From the NCBI RefSeq assembly GCF_019578655.1, contig NC_063263.1:8555001-8619000 (forward strand): a stretch of DNA of 64,000 nucleotides. The letters run 5' to 3'. Numbering within the stretch: position 1 is the stretch's first letter; each line of letters opens with the position of its first letter. Below are positions 24,301 through 36,899 of the stretch, in pieces. The position numbers and the translations under genes are program-made. This DNA is from Ricinus communis. Taxonomy: Eukaryota; Streptophyta; Magnoliopsida; Malpighiales; Euphorbiaceae. The notes below the pieces were generated by a model. It did no database searches and was not told the origin of the DNA. It worked only from the letters and a program-made list of their open reading frames with translations.

Positions 24301-27300
24301 TGTATATCTGGCATGCTACAGTTGCTTGATATACCAAGAGTTCAGGAATACAAAAAAAAAAATTGTGTAAAAATGTGCTTGTTTTCATGTTGACATTCTT
24401 TTCATACTCTTTTCCTCAATTTCATTTTGACTGTTAAAACAAATATGTTGCTTTTATAATGAGAATCGATTATCAGAATTTCGATTATATTGCTTTTTAA
24501 CTTTTGAATTGATATGCAGTGAAGGGTTTGCAGATTCTGGCAACATTCCCTGGGGGCTATTTGTTTCTATCAAAGTTGACATTTGACAATATCTTGATGA
24601 CATTTTTATCAATCATCACTGTGGACTTCAATAAGACACTGTTGTGGAATCAGGCATTGAAGGCACTAGTGCAAATTGGCTCATTTGTTCATGGATGCAA
24701 TGAGTCTGATAAGGAAATGAGCTATGTGGATATAGTAGTTGGCAAGATGATTTTGTTGGCATCATCTCCTGATTTTAGTATGCCGTGGTCACTCAAATTG
24801 ACTGCCATCTCTAGCATCGGCATGAGTGGGCAAAAGTATATGCTGAAAGTTTTTCTAGGGCTGGAAGAAGCTATACGTGCCAATCTAGCTGAAATTTATG
24901 TATGCATGATAAAAAAAAAAATCTATGTTCTGTATTCTTGTCTTGTTAACTGTTAATCTTGCAAGAGCTTAGGGAATGTTCCCACTGAAAGAAGATAATA
25001 ATGGAACAAATTCTTCCTTTGATGCTTTTAATATTCTTTTCAAATGTGCATTTCATGTTGAAAATGTCCATTATTTAGCACTATCAAGAAATTCGCTCAA
25101 AATAGCACCTTTAGTTACTGAATAAACTTAATGAGTTCTTTTCACCTTATTAGTTTATTTTCCTCTTTCCGGACTAATTTTAATATCTAATTTTTATTCT
25201 TCTTGTATAGGTCCAGGGAAATCTAAAGTCAGCAAAGATCTTACTTCAGCTTTTGGAATGTTATTCTGATGAGTTGCTTCCATGGTATCCAGCTACCTTG
25301 AGTCTTCCTATTTATTACCTGTATTTATTATACTTGAGTTGCAGTATGTTTTATATCTTTCAGGCCTGTATTTATTATACTTGAGTTGCAGTACGTTTTA
25401 TGTCTTTCAGGTTATCTGGATTCTCATGCACATTTCTCTTTGTTGCATATGGTTTATTGTGTTGCAAGTTTCACACTGCATATCCAGCAAGTACACGACT
25501 GCAAGGAATTATGTGATCTAAGCATCATTCATAACTAGTATTTCCAATTTGTTTAAGGGTCTATGGTTGTTTGTGCACATAAAGTCACTTGTACTCTAAA
25601 GAGGGTGGAAGAAAGCCCTCCATTCTCATGCAATTATGTAACATTCTAACTGTATTTGTAAATCTTCTTTTTGTTTTTTGGATTGTCTTTTTGTTTTGGG
25701 GTTTAAAAAGTTTATGAAAAAAATACTCAAGTCTTTTTATAATTTCAACCACAGAACTTTTATTATGTTTCAAGTCAATTCAATTTTCTGTAATTAGACA
25801 TCATTTTCTTTATCTTTAATGCAGATCTTATTTCTTATAATGATCTAGATGGGACTGTCTCTCTGAAAATCATTATTACTTCACTAGCTTTCCGATGAAA
25901 AATTATTTAGATAACTGAGGAGGAAAAATAGGTTCTCTAGTTTTTCGTAAGAGCTAGTACTTCTGGTTTTACATTATGTTGACCTTTTTCTTTTCTTCTT
26001 CTCTTCCTTCTCCGTTTTGGGGGCTGGGAATTGGGATGAAAGGGAATGATTTAACATACTTATCTCCTGTTAATTTGAATTGGTTCAGGATCCAGAAGAC
26101 TGAAGGTTTTGAGGAAGTTTTGATGCAATTTGTGGTGAACTTATGGAACCAAATTGAAAATTTCAACGCTTTCACTGTTGCATTCCATGGAAAAGTAAGT
26201 ATCACTGATACTTGAGCTGACTTCAGAGACCCCTAAAAATTTTCATTTTGATCATTATTTTTACACCATAAGCTTTCAGTATAAATGAAAGATTCTAATT
26301 TAAAGTGGAATTTTGTGTAGTCGGATTAAGTGGTGATAGCAACTATTATCTCATTATCAGGAATCACTTCTTGATGCAATAATGAAGGTTATGAAGGATG
26401 CTGTTGCATTCTGTTCGGTTGAAAGCCAGAATGTAATAATTTATAAAGCTTATGGCGTACTCTCATCAAGCACTTTTTTACCTCTGAAGGAGTCCTTGTC
26501 TGAAAATTCAGTGCAGCTGGAATGTTTTAGGGCTATTCAGCAAATGGACAGGTTGTCCAGTAGAGATGAATGGATCCATTCTTTGTTTGCGTCAGTGATT
26601 ATAGCATTGCGTCCCCAAACACACATTCCGAATACAAGAATAGTGTTGCATTTATTTATAACAGCTCTCCTCAAGGGCCATGTTACTACGGCTGAAGCAT
26701 TGGGTTCTCTGGTTAACAAATTGGATCAGAAGTCCAATGATGCTTGTATTTCTGGTGATTGTACCATTGAAGAAGCAATGGATATAATTTTTAGCATAAA
26801 TTTGTTATGTTCTTTTGGCAATGGTTCCTCTGGGAGATTTGATCGAACGAGAAATGGGGATGAGATGGATCTCATTAAGTTATGCCTTGATGCTCCAAAC
26901 CTTGCATGGATTAAAATTCCTGCTATAGTTGGACTAGCATGGATTGGGAAGGGTTTGCTTATGCGTGGTCACGAAAAGGTTAAGGACATAACAATGGTTT
27001 TCCTCAATTGCTTACTATCAGATGGTGAAATTGGTGCTTCGCCATTGAAACATGGTTCATTAGAAAACAATGGCGAGCAAGATATGCAACAATCTGTGAT
27101 GAAATCTGCTTCAGATGCATTTCAAATTCTTATGAGTGATTCTGAACTTTGTCTGAACCGCAAATATCATGCAATAGTACGACCACTTTACAAACAACGG
27201 TTTTTCTCGAGCATAATGCCTATCCTCTACCCTTTGATAACTAAATCTGATTCGTCATTCTCAAAGTAGGTTCTGTTTCTTGAATTTATCTTGTTGAGCT

Positions 27301-29755
27301 TACTGTTCATCTCTTAGCATTTTGTTGTTGAGTGAATGATATTGATGTGCAATAGAATGGTTAACAATTGTTGGTGCCACAATTTATAGGGAAAGATTGT
27401 CTTTTGTAGACAAACTAAAAACAGACCACACTGTTTATATTGCATTGACTTCTTTTTACCTACTGTTTGTCTTTTACATCTTATCATTTGGGAGGGATCT
27501 CTGTTACACTGTTGTAATTTTATTTTATGGGACATTCAAATATTGGTTGGGTTATTGTATAAAGAAAGTAATTGTGAGTCAAAAAGGTCCTTGTGAATTG
27601 TTTATTTTCCTTTCTACTCCTGAATTTTGAAATAAGCCTCTGCCTGTGCTATTGTTCACATTTTGTTCTTGATATGTCTTGTTGTACTGTATTTACACTC
27701 CTAGCATTTATATTTTGTAATTTTTTTCCATCTTTACCTATTTATAGCATTCCTTCAGTTACAGAGAATTTTTTTTGATGCTGTCATGAATTATCCAGAT
27801 CCAACTGTGCTTTGCATACAGAAATGATAGAGCATTCTAATTCCTGCAGCTCCTGTTTTCTTAAATATTTGATGTGTTTTTACTTTTATATGGTTCATCT
27901 ATCACTCGGAGTAGGAGTACAAGTTATGTTGCCAGTGGTGGGTAGTGAAGTCTGAAGGAAAATGTATGGGAGGTTGCTATCTAAATTATCTATAAATCTC
28001 GTTGGAAAATAATGTAATATTGAATAATAAGTAGAAATCACTGACAACAGACAACAATAGGTTGCATACATCATCTATGTGTTAAAGCAGAATTATCACT
28101 GCATGATGTCCGATGTAGTTGGCAGAACAATGTTATGGTGTCAGAGCATATGCATGTAACATGATTAGTCTACCAGCCCATGTACTTTGGAAGTCTATAT
28201 ACTACACCATGTCTTGGAGTGTTGAAGTCTGTTCCAGTCTTTCTTGATCAATAATATGGTTTCGTTATTTCAGATCATTGCTGTACCGAGCTTTTGCGCA
28301 TGTTATATCTGACACTCCGCTAAGTGTCATATCGAATGATGCAAAGAAGGTTTGTTTTGACACATCTTAGAACTTCTAGTATGTAAAATTCAAATCAAGG
28401 AAGCATAAACTTATTGCAGTCACCTTTCGTTCAGTTGGTTCCAGTGTTGCTGGATGGCTTAACCTTGTTAGGCAAGGATGTTTTGGATAAAGATATCATG
28501 TATGGTCTCTTGCTGGTATTATCAGGAATATTGACAGATACGAATGGTAAGACTTCTCTTATCACACTCTATTCAACTTAACTTTGATGATTCTGTCCTC
28601 AGTTAATGTATGTCCTGTTAACTGCTTGTGCATGCAGGAAAAGAAGCTGTGATAGAGAATGCTCACATTATCATTAAATGCCTTATTGAACTTGTTGCAT
28701 ACCCTCATATGATGGTAAACGAGACCTTCTGTTAAAATTCTATTATTCTGCTGACTTTTACCCTTAACATGAATTAGCTTTGTAACAATTTAAACATAGT
28801 TCTTTTTTTCCTTTCTTGCAAATGCCTTCCAACCTTTTCTTTCACTATAACTTCATTTTTAGTGAGCTCATCTCCATAATTATCCTTTGGGAATTCACTT
28901 CTTAGCTTTTTGTTTTTTGACTTAACTTTTCATGTGGCTTATTTCGTACTTTCAACTTCTGCCCATCTTTGTTTACCTTTCTGTTGTTCTGCCTTTATGT
29001 TCTTTCATAGATCCACTGTTTTATTTATGACCATTCAAATTCTAGTGCTTTCTATTGATATCTGGGAACAATCAAATTATTGATGATTCTTCTCAGCTTA
29101 TTAGAGAGACAGCAGTTCAATGTCTTGTTGCCATGTCAGAGCTGCCTCACACAAGGATCTACCCTGTGAGAATCCAGGTTAGTTGAACTGAGTTATTGAT
29201 CAACACTTCAATACATGTATATTTCTGCTGCTCAGTTTGGAAAGATGAACAGGGATATGCTCTCCCCTTTATTCTGACAAATCCGACCCTTGCCCTGTCT
29301 TATTGAACAAGCTCCCTCTGAGAAATTGACCCTACCTTGTTCTACAGAACAAGCTCCTGCAGTTTCTCAGGGGAATTGAACTTGCTTTCTGCCACTTATG
29401 AGCCGATAGGCTGCTGGAGTTGGCAGATAATTTGACAAAAGCCTTGCTGCAGTATATCAACTCATCATTTGTCTATTTGGACCTGATGTTGCTTTTCTCT
29501 GCTTTTGTCTACCTTGCATTGGTGAAATATGCGTCTTTCTTCAGGTATTACAAGCAATATCAAAAGCACTGGATGATCCAAAGAGGGCTGTTCGTCAAGA
29601 AGCTGTGAGGTGCCGGCAAGCATGGTCAGTGTTTTAGATATATATCCTTTTTTAACTTTTAATGGCTCCATGAGACTCCATATTTATGAATCTTATGATT
29701 TCTCTTGATTGTCAAATATAGGGCATCAATTGCATCGAGAAGTCTTCATTACTGA
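18342..29755 (+). CDS. MMS19: MMS19, cytosolic iron-sulfur assembly targeting factor
   Basis: Adaptor of the CIA pathway that delivers FeS clusters to nuclear and cytosolic apoproteins such as XPD, DNA polymerases and ROS1-type glycosylases. Twenty coding exons: 18342-18413, 18745-18807, 18895-18949, 19279-19376, 19993-20148, 20285-20344, 21315-21503, 22136-22189, 22928-23014, 23132-23852, 24520-24899, 25211-25284, 26089-26194, 26361-27265, 28274-28349, 28435-28546, 28638-28714, 29097-29177, 29545-29624, 29722-29755. They sum to 3480 nt, 1159 aa, all in phase, against roughly 1130 aa in Arabidopsis MET18/MMS19. Similarity runs through the whole protein: the N-terminal MMS19 domain (LTTTD, ARGILLLGEAL, DWRALRGALVGCLALI), YFPIHFTH, and the C-terminal HEAT-repeat part (GLAWIGKGLLMRG, RPLYKQRFFS, CRQAW). 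Oddities: two usable acceptors for exon 16 and a duplicated last exon. Confidence 0.95.
21899..21916. repeat. (TA)n microsatellite in MMS19 intron 7
   Basis: About nine TA units are read directly inside the intron between exons 7 and 8. Confidence 0.85.
25318..25411 (+). repeat. 47-bp tandem duplication in MMS19 intron 12
   Basis: Copies at 25318-25364 and 25365-25411 differ at about three positions. Each ends in a pyrimidine run plus CAGG, so each carries an acceptor-like sequence just downstream of exon 12. Confidence 0.85.
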
Positions 29756-29798
29756 AGATCGCAGGCATAGGGCATTAATTATGTCGAGTCTTCATTAC
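29721..29798 (+). repeat. Duplicated MMS19 terminal exon (period 49 bp)
   Basis: GGGCATCAATTGC..TCTTCATTAC at 29721-29752 recurs as GGGCATTAATTATG..TCTTCATTAC at 29770-29798. Both copies keep the preceding TAG acceptor, so either could serve as the last exon. The first gives the ending WASIASRSLHY, whose WASI matches Arabidopsis. The second would replace it with a 20-residue ending closed by TGA. Confidence 0.7.
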
Positions 29799-31300
29799 GA
29801 AGTGCTCTGCAAAACAAGTCTGGTGACATGATTATGTTTTTCCTCACCATGTCGCAGTAAATATTCTCTATACCAAAACACTGCAGTTTTTCTATCAAAC
29901 TCTAAAGGTCTTATAAATGTACAGAGTTTGAAACTTGTTTGTAGCACAAAATCCACATGTTGATTTCTCTCTTGGGAGACCAACAAAAAAGAAAAAGGTT
30001 CCTGTTCATTGGTTATGACAGCTAGCGTGCTAGACATTTGGCATGGAAGTACATTTGAAGGGATCTGTCAATTTAATTTTAAGAGAAATCTCTACCTTGT
30101 TAGCATAACCATGTGTTATAGTACATTTGGAATAGCAGATTTTGCAAATTATTGAAGATTAAAGACCTAATTCTCCAAAGGAAGTTCAACTCGAAAGGCC
30201 ATTTACACTGGTTAGGCATATCATACTTTTTAGTGCTACCCATTTGTAAATACATTTGCTTTCTGGCCAACTACTTATGCCCCCGGAGCAGAAGAATACT
30301 TTGAAAGTAGATTGTTCTCAACATTATGTGCCAATTGTTGGGTCTTTGAAAAGAAAGGACAGAGGTAGCGATTTAGCGAATAGAAAAAACTTTTTGCTTA
30401 CAACTCCAAAGTATACATATATTAGAAGGGTGTGATAACTTTGAAAAGAAAAGAAACTGCCTAGCTTTTTAACCAGACAACGCATTGCACAAATTGATTA
30501 TACATGTAGAATAAATAGAGCCTGGTTTCAATGTCAAGATGATCTCCCCGGAAAGAGTTTTTTTTTCTTTTTTTTTCTGAGCTATAATATTGACTAGATA
30601 ATAGAAGTATCAAAAAGAATATGAAAATTTTTTAGATGGATTATCTCTATCAAGATCACATCCAATAAAAATGAACTACATTAATTAAATAAATATATAT
30701 AAAAAAGGAAATATTAACAATTAATTAACTTCAAATGATGTGACATTATTTAGCTCAAAATCTAATTTTAAAATTTTTCAAAAAAATTGTTACATGGCTG
30801 GTTCAGGAACCATCATGCATTTTAAGATTGTAACCAATATCGCGTTCCATTTGGCAGTTGTAAGATCCAATCTCAAACACCCGATTAATGCCTCCATCCA
30901 CAATATAAACAGAGACTAAAAGGATCTTTGATGACAATTTGCTGCACCAAGTATATCCAAATGATGCAAGATGTTTAATGAAAGCCAGGGATAAGGAGAA
31001 ACTATTCCATAGATTAACTTAAATGTAACAAGTTTACATAAAACTAAACAGAACTCTCCCATGTCCAACTCCTTTTAACCTTCATTCCTTTTTTTGCCTT
31101 TTATGGTATATGGGAAATCTATATCGACTAAAACCAGCTATAACCTGAAAAGAAAGAAAAGAAAAACATGTATATTTTGGACGGTTGGCATGTACATTGG
31201 ATTATTTCTATCTCAGTTTATTATAGCATCCAGATGAAAAAAGAAATCCTATCTGTCTTCTGCCACACCAACTATAAGAGCATCAGCATTTTAGGACCAA
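29756..31300. other. Shared 3' region of convergent MMS19 and PAF1
   Basis: 1.5 kb between the two stop codons with no supported coding exon. It contains the 3' UTRs plus AT-rich sequence around 30600-30780. Confidence 0.6.
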
Positions 31301-34300
31301 TCATTCAGACAAGTCATCTTCAGCTTCACTTGAATGGTCAAGATCATCATCTCGAGCAACCCTATGCACTCTTCCGAGGCCATCATCATCATCTCCTGTT
31401 CCCATCCTTGAATCCAGGATATTACCCCTTGAACTTGAAGCTCCCTGTAAGAATAACCAAGTCAAAAGTCAAGGAGACCTAATCCAATTAATAATATTAT
31501 TACACAAATGCCTCCACGACCATACCGCTGAATCCCTTAGTTCCCTTGCAGCAGCAGTTGGCCTCCTCCTTACTGTAACGCTTGATGGAGCCGGAAAATG
31601 TTCGACCTCATCACCAGATCTTCCCTCTCTGGCTCGCTTCTTTCTTAGGTTGATCTTTGTGGGAAGAGGCTGCAGAAAGATGAGAAAATGTAGAAGTCAT
31701 ACTGACTAATCAACCATAAAATGCACACAATTGGTGACAAAGAGATTGGGTTTCTGCAACAGTTCAAAAAGAAAAAAGGCTCCAGCTCAAATTCATACCA
31801 CATAACGAGCAGCATCTTCATCAAATGAAACAAGGAATGTTGTTGGGTCATTACCACCATCACCTTGAACCTGGTTGGGGTGTCAATAAGAAAATGTCAA
31901 TAGCCCATTAAATACTGGATTTCCAGGGGATGTTAAAAGTTCGAGGCACTTACATCCCAGTGATACTCACGAACCCAGTTATATGAGATGTCCTCATTTT
32001 CATCATACATATCCTTTGACAGCTGCCATAATAAGATAAAAATTAAACAAAACAGTGATAATATAATTAATACACTGAACCATATGTAACAAGTTTCAAA
32101 ACTGCAGCACAGATGAGCAAATATAACGTTTGAAATTTCAAATCAGATTTTTATACCTCATTAGGAGAAGGGGCCATGTATGCTAAAAACTTTTCTGGGT
32201 TAGCTGGATCAGACCCTGTTGCCACACAAGCTTTCATGACAGCCTGTAACCACACCAAAAAAAAGGCACTTAAAACATGGTCTTGAAATTAGTATTAGAA
32301 GGATAATTCTGTACCAAAATTAACTTGAATGAGCATTTTACAGATGTGATGACACACTACATGGGTCAATGAGAAGTATAATGAGAAGTATATTTTTACA
32401 AAGAAGGCTCATAGAATTAAGGTCCTGTATTGGTTAATCAAAATTACATTGTAACACTTTCTCCAATTCTTAACTTGAACTAGCAATCTGACTTCTTGAT
32501 CCTAGCAAATAATGATCCTAGCCAATACAAAATAAACCTTCAAGTATGCTAGCAGTCTTATTTTGGATTTGACTATGATTTTGCTGCATATGTGCAGCAC
32601 ACCTACTTATTTAACTTACCCGTGATTCACAGGCCTCACGAACAGATGAATCCAACTTGCTGTAGATTTCTGAATCAGCTGTAGGAGCATTATCAAATGC
32701 CACAGTAACAAATTTATCTTCATACCTGGTGCAATAGCATTATAATATCAAGTCAAAGTTTGACATGGAAATGCTGGGATGCACCATAATACACTATTCT
32801 GTAGTTATATGCTTTAATTAGGCCAGCAGTTGGCCTTCATCAGGAGATTCAAAATTTTCATCTCAGAAATGCCTTGGAATGATACTGAGAAACAAAACCA
32901 GCAATAAATTCTTGCTTGATGCACATACGTCGTGCATAGTTTTTTAACCCCAGTACAACCTAAGCAATGAGATTAGAAAGACAGTGACCTATCAATCAAC
33001 CACTCCGAATCTGATAGGTTCCTATCTTAATATAATTGAGTGGTTCCATCAGAATGGATCCATGTTTAGAGAAGGAATAAGTGAAGAATTGTCAAACAGA
33101 CATATCTGAAGAACATTTCTGCTACTTCCAAAAACTTGTCTATTGCATTTAAAGTATTTCAGTTTGTCAGGAAGAGATGCACAAATAGTTCTGCTGAATC
33201 ACAGTATAAAAGCATTAAAACCTTACCGATCAAAATCAGGTATCAGAGGCAGAATCTCAACAGGCTTAAGATTTTTGTTGGTTGCATGGACAGGAGTTAG
33301 CTTGCATGCCTCAAATGATGCTTCGATTTCCTTGATTTGACTCTCCCTGAAAAGTTTAAAAATTCTTAGAAACTTTTTTTGAAAAGAAAAGGAACAAAAT
33401 ATGAGCAATATTTTTCCTTTCTTTCATTTTCTTCAAAAATTAGGTCAACTTCAAATAGCAAAAACCTATTATTGAGATTCTTCAAAAGGTTATGGCCTCC
33501 TTTCCTTTCTCGCAGTTCTTTAGCTTGCTTTTCAGTCATAGACTGCAAAATTTGAATGCATGTGGTTACAACCAGCAATTTGCAAAAGCAGATAATAGAA
33601 CAGTAAGCAACCAAAAGAAAAGTACCTGTTTGGTTGAGTCCGTGCTTAGAGAGGATATATACTGTGTTTTGACCAGCCAAGAGACACCTTTATCAGTGGG
33701 GCGCTCTTTTATTTTTAACCCTTCCCTTTTTACAGGGGTAACCGCTTCATCATCACGCAATAATTCCTCATCCTCTGGATCAAGAGGTGGCCTCTCACTA
33801 GCAGGAGGACGACTAAGAGAGAAAAAAAGATATTTAGGGTTGTCATGTTGTATAAACAAGTCAGGAAGAAAATAGAGAAAGCAGAAAGTTATAGATGCAA
33901 AAACACAATACTTGTATACGCTGAGATCTAGTAGGTCCAGAGGTATCCCAAGATCTGGCTCCACGAACAGCTGGGGTTTATACATTTTCTCCAATGATGT
34001 GATTGTGTATTTTGTAAACCTGCAACAGAAGTACGCATAAATGATAATAGCTTTATAATGGAAGTAGAGCTGACATCTGATCTGAGCCTATCACAAGAAC
34101 AAATCTTTCATTTCAAATAATATGACGTCAAAAGATCAGAGAATCAGCTTCACTAAACAAAATTTTTATTCTAGATATGTGAAAGATATCATTGAAAATA
34201 AATTAAACTATTATTCCTATGAAATGTATTAATCTTTCATGATTTTATATAACAGCACCACATTAATACTTCAAGTCTTCTAGAAGTCAATTAGATGCAT

Positions 34301-36453
34301 ATTATTATCCCCAACAATTTGTCTTGCCACAAATGTACAGTATTCAGTTGCACTATATTTGTTTCTAACAGTGGTGAACTATCATATGCAACAATTATCA
34401 CCTAGTTCAGGTCTCATATAAAGTAGAAATCTCATATTCAATTTCCTTCCTTTTGGCATCTGTTTAACTGGAATGCCTTTTACAAACAGATGTGAAAACT
34501 TTGTCAACTTATGATTGAGGTGCACTTTACTTGTTTGCTTTTGGAATATTCAGTTTAACATTATGAACAGTATACTTAATCCCTGCGCCAACAATTGATT
34601 TTCACTTAATTCACTACAAAAGATCCATTCCTCCATCACTAAAATGCATTGCAGTTAGATACAACATCCCTATTCAGATGGCAGTATAAATACCTATAGT
34701 CAAAAAAAGTTACTAAAGTTGAAAAGGTGCATCCACACCATAAAAGGAACATACTACATGTACGTACCTATCTTTATCCCTCTTCATAGTCATAAGCTTT
34801 GGTTGCGCACTTGGATCAGGAAGTTCATTACGGAATCTTCAGAAAGTGAACAGATAAAAGTTAGTATCAGTATTGAAAATAAGTGAGCAAAGCACTTTAT
34901 AAGAGATGTAAGAATGCCATTTCTAACCAGAATATTACTCGCCTACCAATAGATCACATAGACAAAACTATAATACAATAGAAACCAAATGAAAAACACA
35001 TATAAGATTCAGTAATCAACAAAAGCATTAGTGAATTTGGGTTTTTCTTTCGCACAATTGTTGGACAAAGATTTAGATTTCATAAGGAGAACATACCAAT
35101 TTAGACCACCACTTATGCACACATCACATCATTTTTTGGATATTATCCAACAGCAACCACAACATATAAGCAGCAGTTTCAAAGAATTCCACTTCATTTA
35201 GTTCTATCAAGTGGAAACATAAAGAAAGCAAATAGAAGCAAAGTGCACGTTCATTATCCTACATGACATAATAGTCCAAATCCATATCTTGGCAATACCT
35301 AATATGAACAAAAAGAATAAAAATTGTGAAAGTATTATGCATTCTCACACCAAGTCTCCTAAAGCCACTGCATCAAGCTAATACTAGTGATCTGCAGGAC
35401 GACGTTTAAATAGTAGCAAAACTAGTTAGAGGCCACTTATACCCTGATTTAAAATTAACTCATTAAGGCAGGGTGCTGGGTGCCACTGGAAAAAATTCTT
35501 TTGCTGTTTGCATGGAAAGAACATAAACAGAATAACTGTTCACGATTGACAGCTAATTTGTATGTTTCTATATAAGTGAATGTTGTGTAAGCAAGAATTT
35601 AATGTCAAAATACTCACTTCAATTTGCACAAGAAAGTTGTTGGCTTCTTCAACCTATTTTCAATCCTCTCCCCACCCAATAATGGAGGGGCTCTCCTATC
35701 CCCCATTCTTGACCCAACAATGGAACCATGCCCCTTTTGAGCAGATAGCATCTGGGTCTTTTGCAAAATTGAATTCTGAGATTCTTTTACTTGTTGCCTA
35801 TGCTTCTCTTCTTGTCTATGCTTCTCAAACTCCCTTTTCTTCCTCAACCTCCTTTCCTCCTCAGTCTCCACTCTCCCTGATGGTGGACCACTCACCTTCT
35901 TCCCACCAGGTGGTGGAGCTGGTGGCCTATGCTGCTGCTCATGTCTAGAAACATCACCATGATTTGAATTTCCAAGTTCTCTCCTTTCTCTAGACATTCC
36001 TTTATCTCTTTCACCTCCACTTTCCTTAGGAGGAGGTGGTGGTGGTGGGGAACTTGGTGGTGGTGGTGGTGGTGGCGGCATTGAAGAGCTGGGTGGAGGA
36101 GATGAAGGAGGTGGTGGAGGAGGTGGCTGCATTGGTTGTTGCAATGGTTGATGACCATGCAGAGGAGGATACTGTGATGAAGGGTAGTATCCTCCTGATG
36201 CTGGTGGAGGTGGAGGTGGAGGTGGATATGATGAGTCTGGTGGTGGTGGTGGAGGTGGTTGTTGATATGGATATTGTTGGTGAGGTGGCGGTGGTGGTGG
36301 TGGAGGATAATGTTGTGAGAATTTTTGCTGGTTAGGAATTTGCATTTGATTGTATTGATTAGGTCTTTGCTGCTGCTGCTGCTGTTGTGGTGGTGGTGGT
36401 GGTGGTGGTGGTGGTAGTGTGGATTGTGAAGGAAACTGCCTATAAGAGGCCAT
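31301..36453 (-). CDS. PAF1: PAF1, subunit of the Paf1 transcription elongation complex (ELF7)
   Basis: Nuclear elongation factor. The Paf1 complex travels with RNA polymerase II and is needed for H2B ubiquitination and H3K4/K36 methylation; in Arabidopsis ELF7 sustains FLC expression. Twelve exons in transcription order: 35618-36453, 34768-34836, 33912-34019, 33626-33812, 33466-33542, 33227-33346, 32620-32725, 32157-32243, 31954-32022, 31799-31870, 31526-31669, 31301-31444. They give 672 aa in frame. Residues about 12-165 are Pro/Gln-rich low complexity, followed by a charged stretch (RRLRKKREFEKHRQEEKHRQ). The conserved Paf1 domain begins about residue 265 (RIENRLKKPTTFLCKLKFRN) and runs through LPLIPDFDRYEDKF and EYHWDVQ. 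The tail has a basic patch (NLRKKRAREGR) and an acidic end (EAEDDLSE). The protein is longer than Arabidopsis ELF7 (about 590 aa), mainly from the N-terminal runs. Confidence 0.95.
36050..36415 (-). repeat. Triplet repeats encoding poly-Pro and poly-Gln in PAF1 exon 1
   Basis: GGT/GGTGGA runs (for example 36056-36078 and 36288-36302) and a CTG run (about 36370-36386) read on the coding strand as CCA/CCT proline tracts and CAG/CAA glutamine. They produce long spurious frames on the other strand and are likely length-variable. Confidence 0.85.
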
Positions 36454-36779
36454 TGTAGACCGGAACGCAAAAACCTCAAAATTAAAAATCTAATTTTTAA
36501 TTCCTATATAGACAGATAACTCAATTGCTCAATTCCGGGTTTTCTTTATTGAGCTTTTTTCTTGCAAAACTAATCAAAGAAACCCAATGACAACAAATAG
36601 AAGTTTTTTCTATACCCAATTCTTGATTTTGCAAAATAACAGAGCTGGAACCTAGCTAAACAAAAGAAAACAGAAAGAGCTGAATTCACACTACCCTTTT
36701 GCAGCCATTAGCTAGCTTCAGCAGTAGTAGCAGAGACTAGAGAAAATTCACACTCTAAATCTTTAGCAAGAAGCTAGAG

Positions 36780-36788
36780 AAACCCTAA
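36780..36788 (+). promoter_or_regulatory. Telo-box in the PAF1 leader/promoter
   Basis: AAACCCTAA lies on the strand opposite the gene, about 330 bp before the PAF1 start and downstream of the candidate TATA box, so probably in the transcribed leader. Confidence 0.45.
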
Positions 36789-36874
36789 TTGAACCATAAA
36801 AATTGAAGCTTTTGAATAGATTTAAGATTACAAAGAAAGATTCGGGTGATAGGTTATCTAATGAGATTTGCATG

Positions 36875-36882
36875 TATTTATA
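36875..36882 (-). promoter_or_regulatory. Candidate PAF1 TATA box
   Basis: TATAAATA on the - strand about 420 bp before the start codon, with a second TATATATA run next to it. It predicts transcription starting near 36848 and a leader of about 395 nt, which may contain an intron. Confidence 0.4.
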
Positions 36883-36899
36883 CATGTATATATACATAG

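Noticed and set aside
28420..28434. Proximal acceptor of MMS19 exon 16 as the main site
   Set aside because: It would add five residues absent from Arabidopsis MMS19; the distal acceptor was used in the model.
35892..36479. Long His-rich frame on the minus strand over PAF1 exon 1, and a Val-rich frame on the plus strand at 36036-36335
   Set aside because: Both are out-of-frame readings of the CCA/CCT proline repeats of PAF1; the PAF1 frame is the one that splices into conserved downstream exons.
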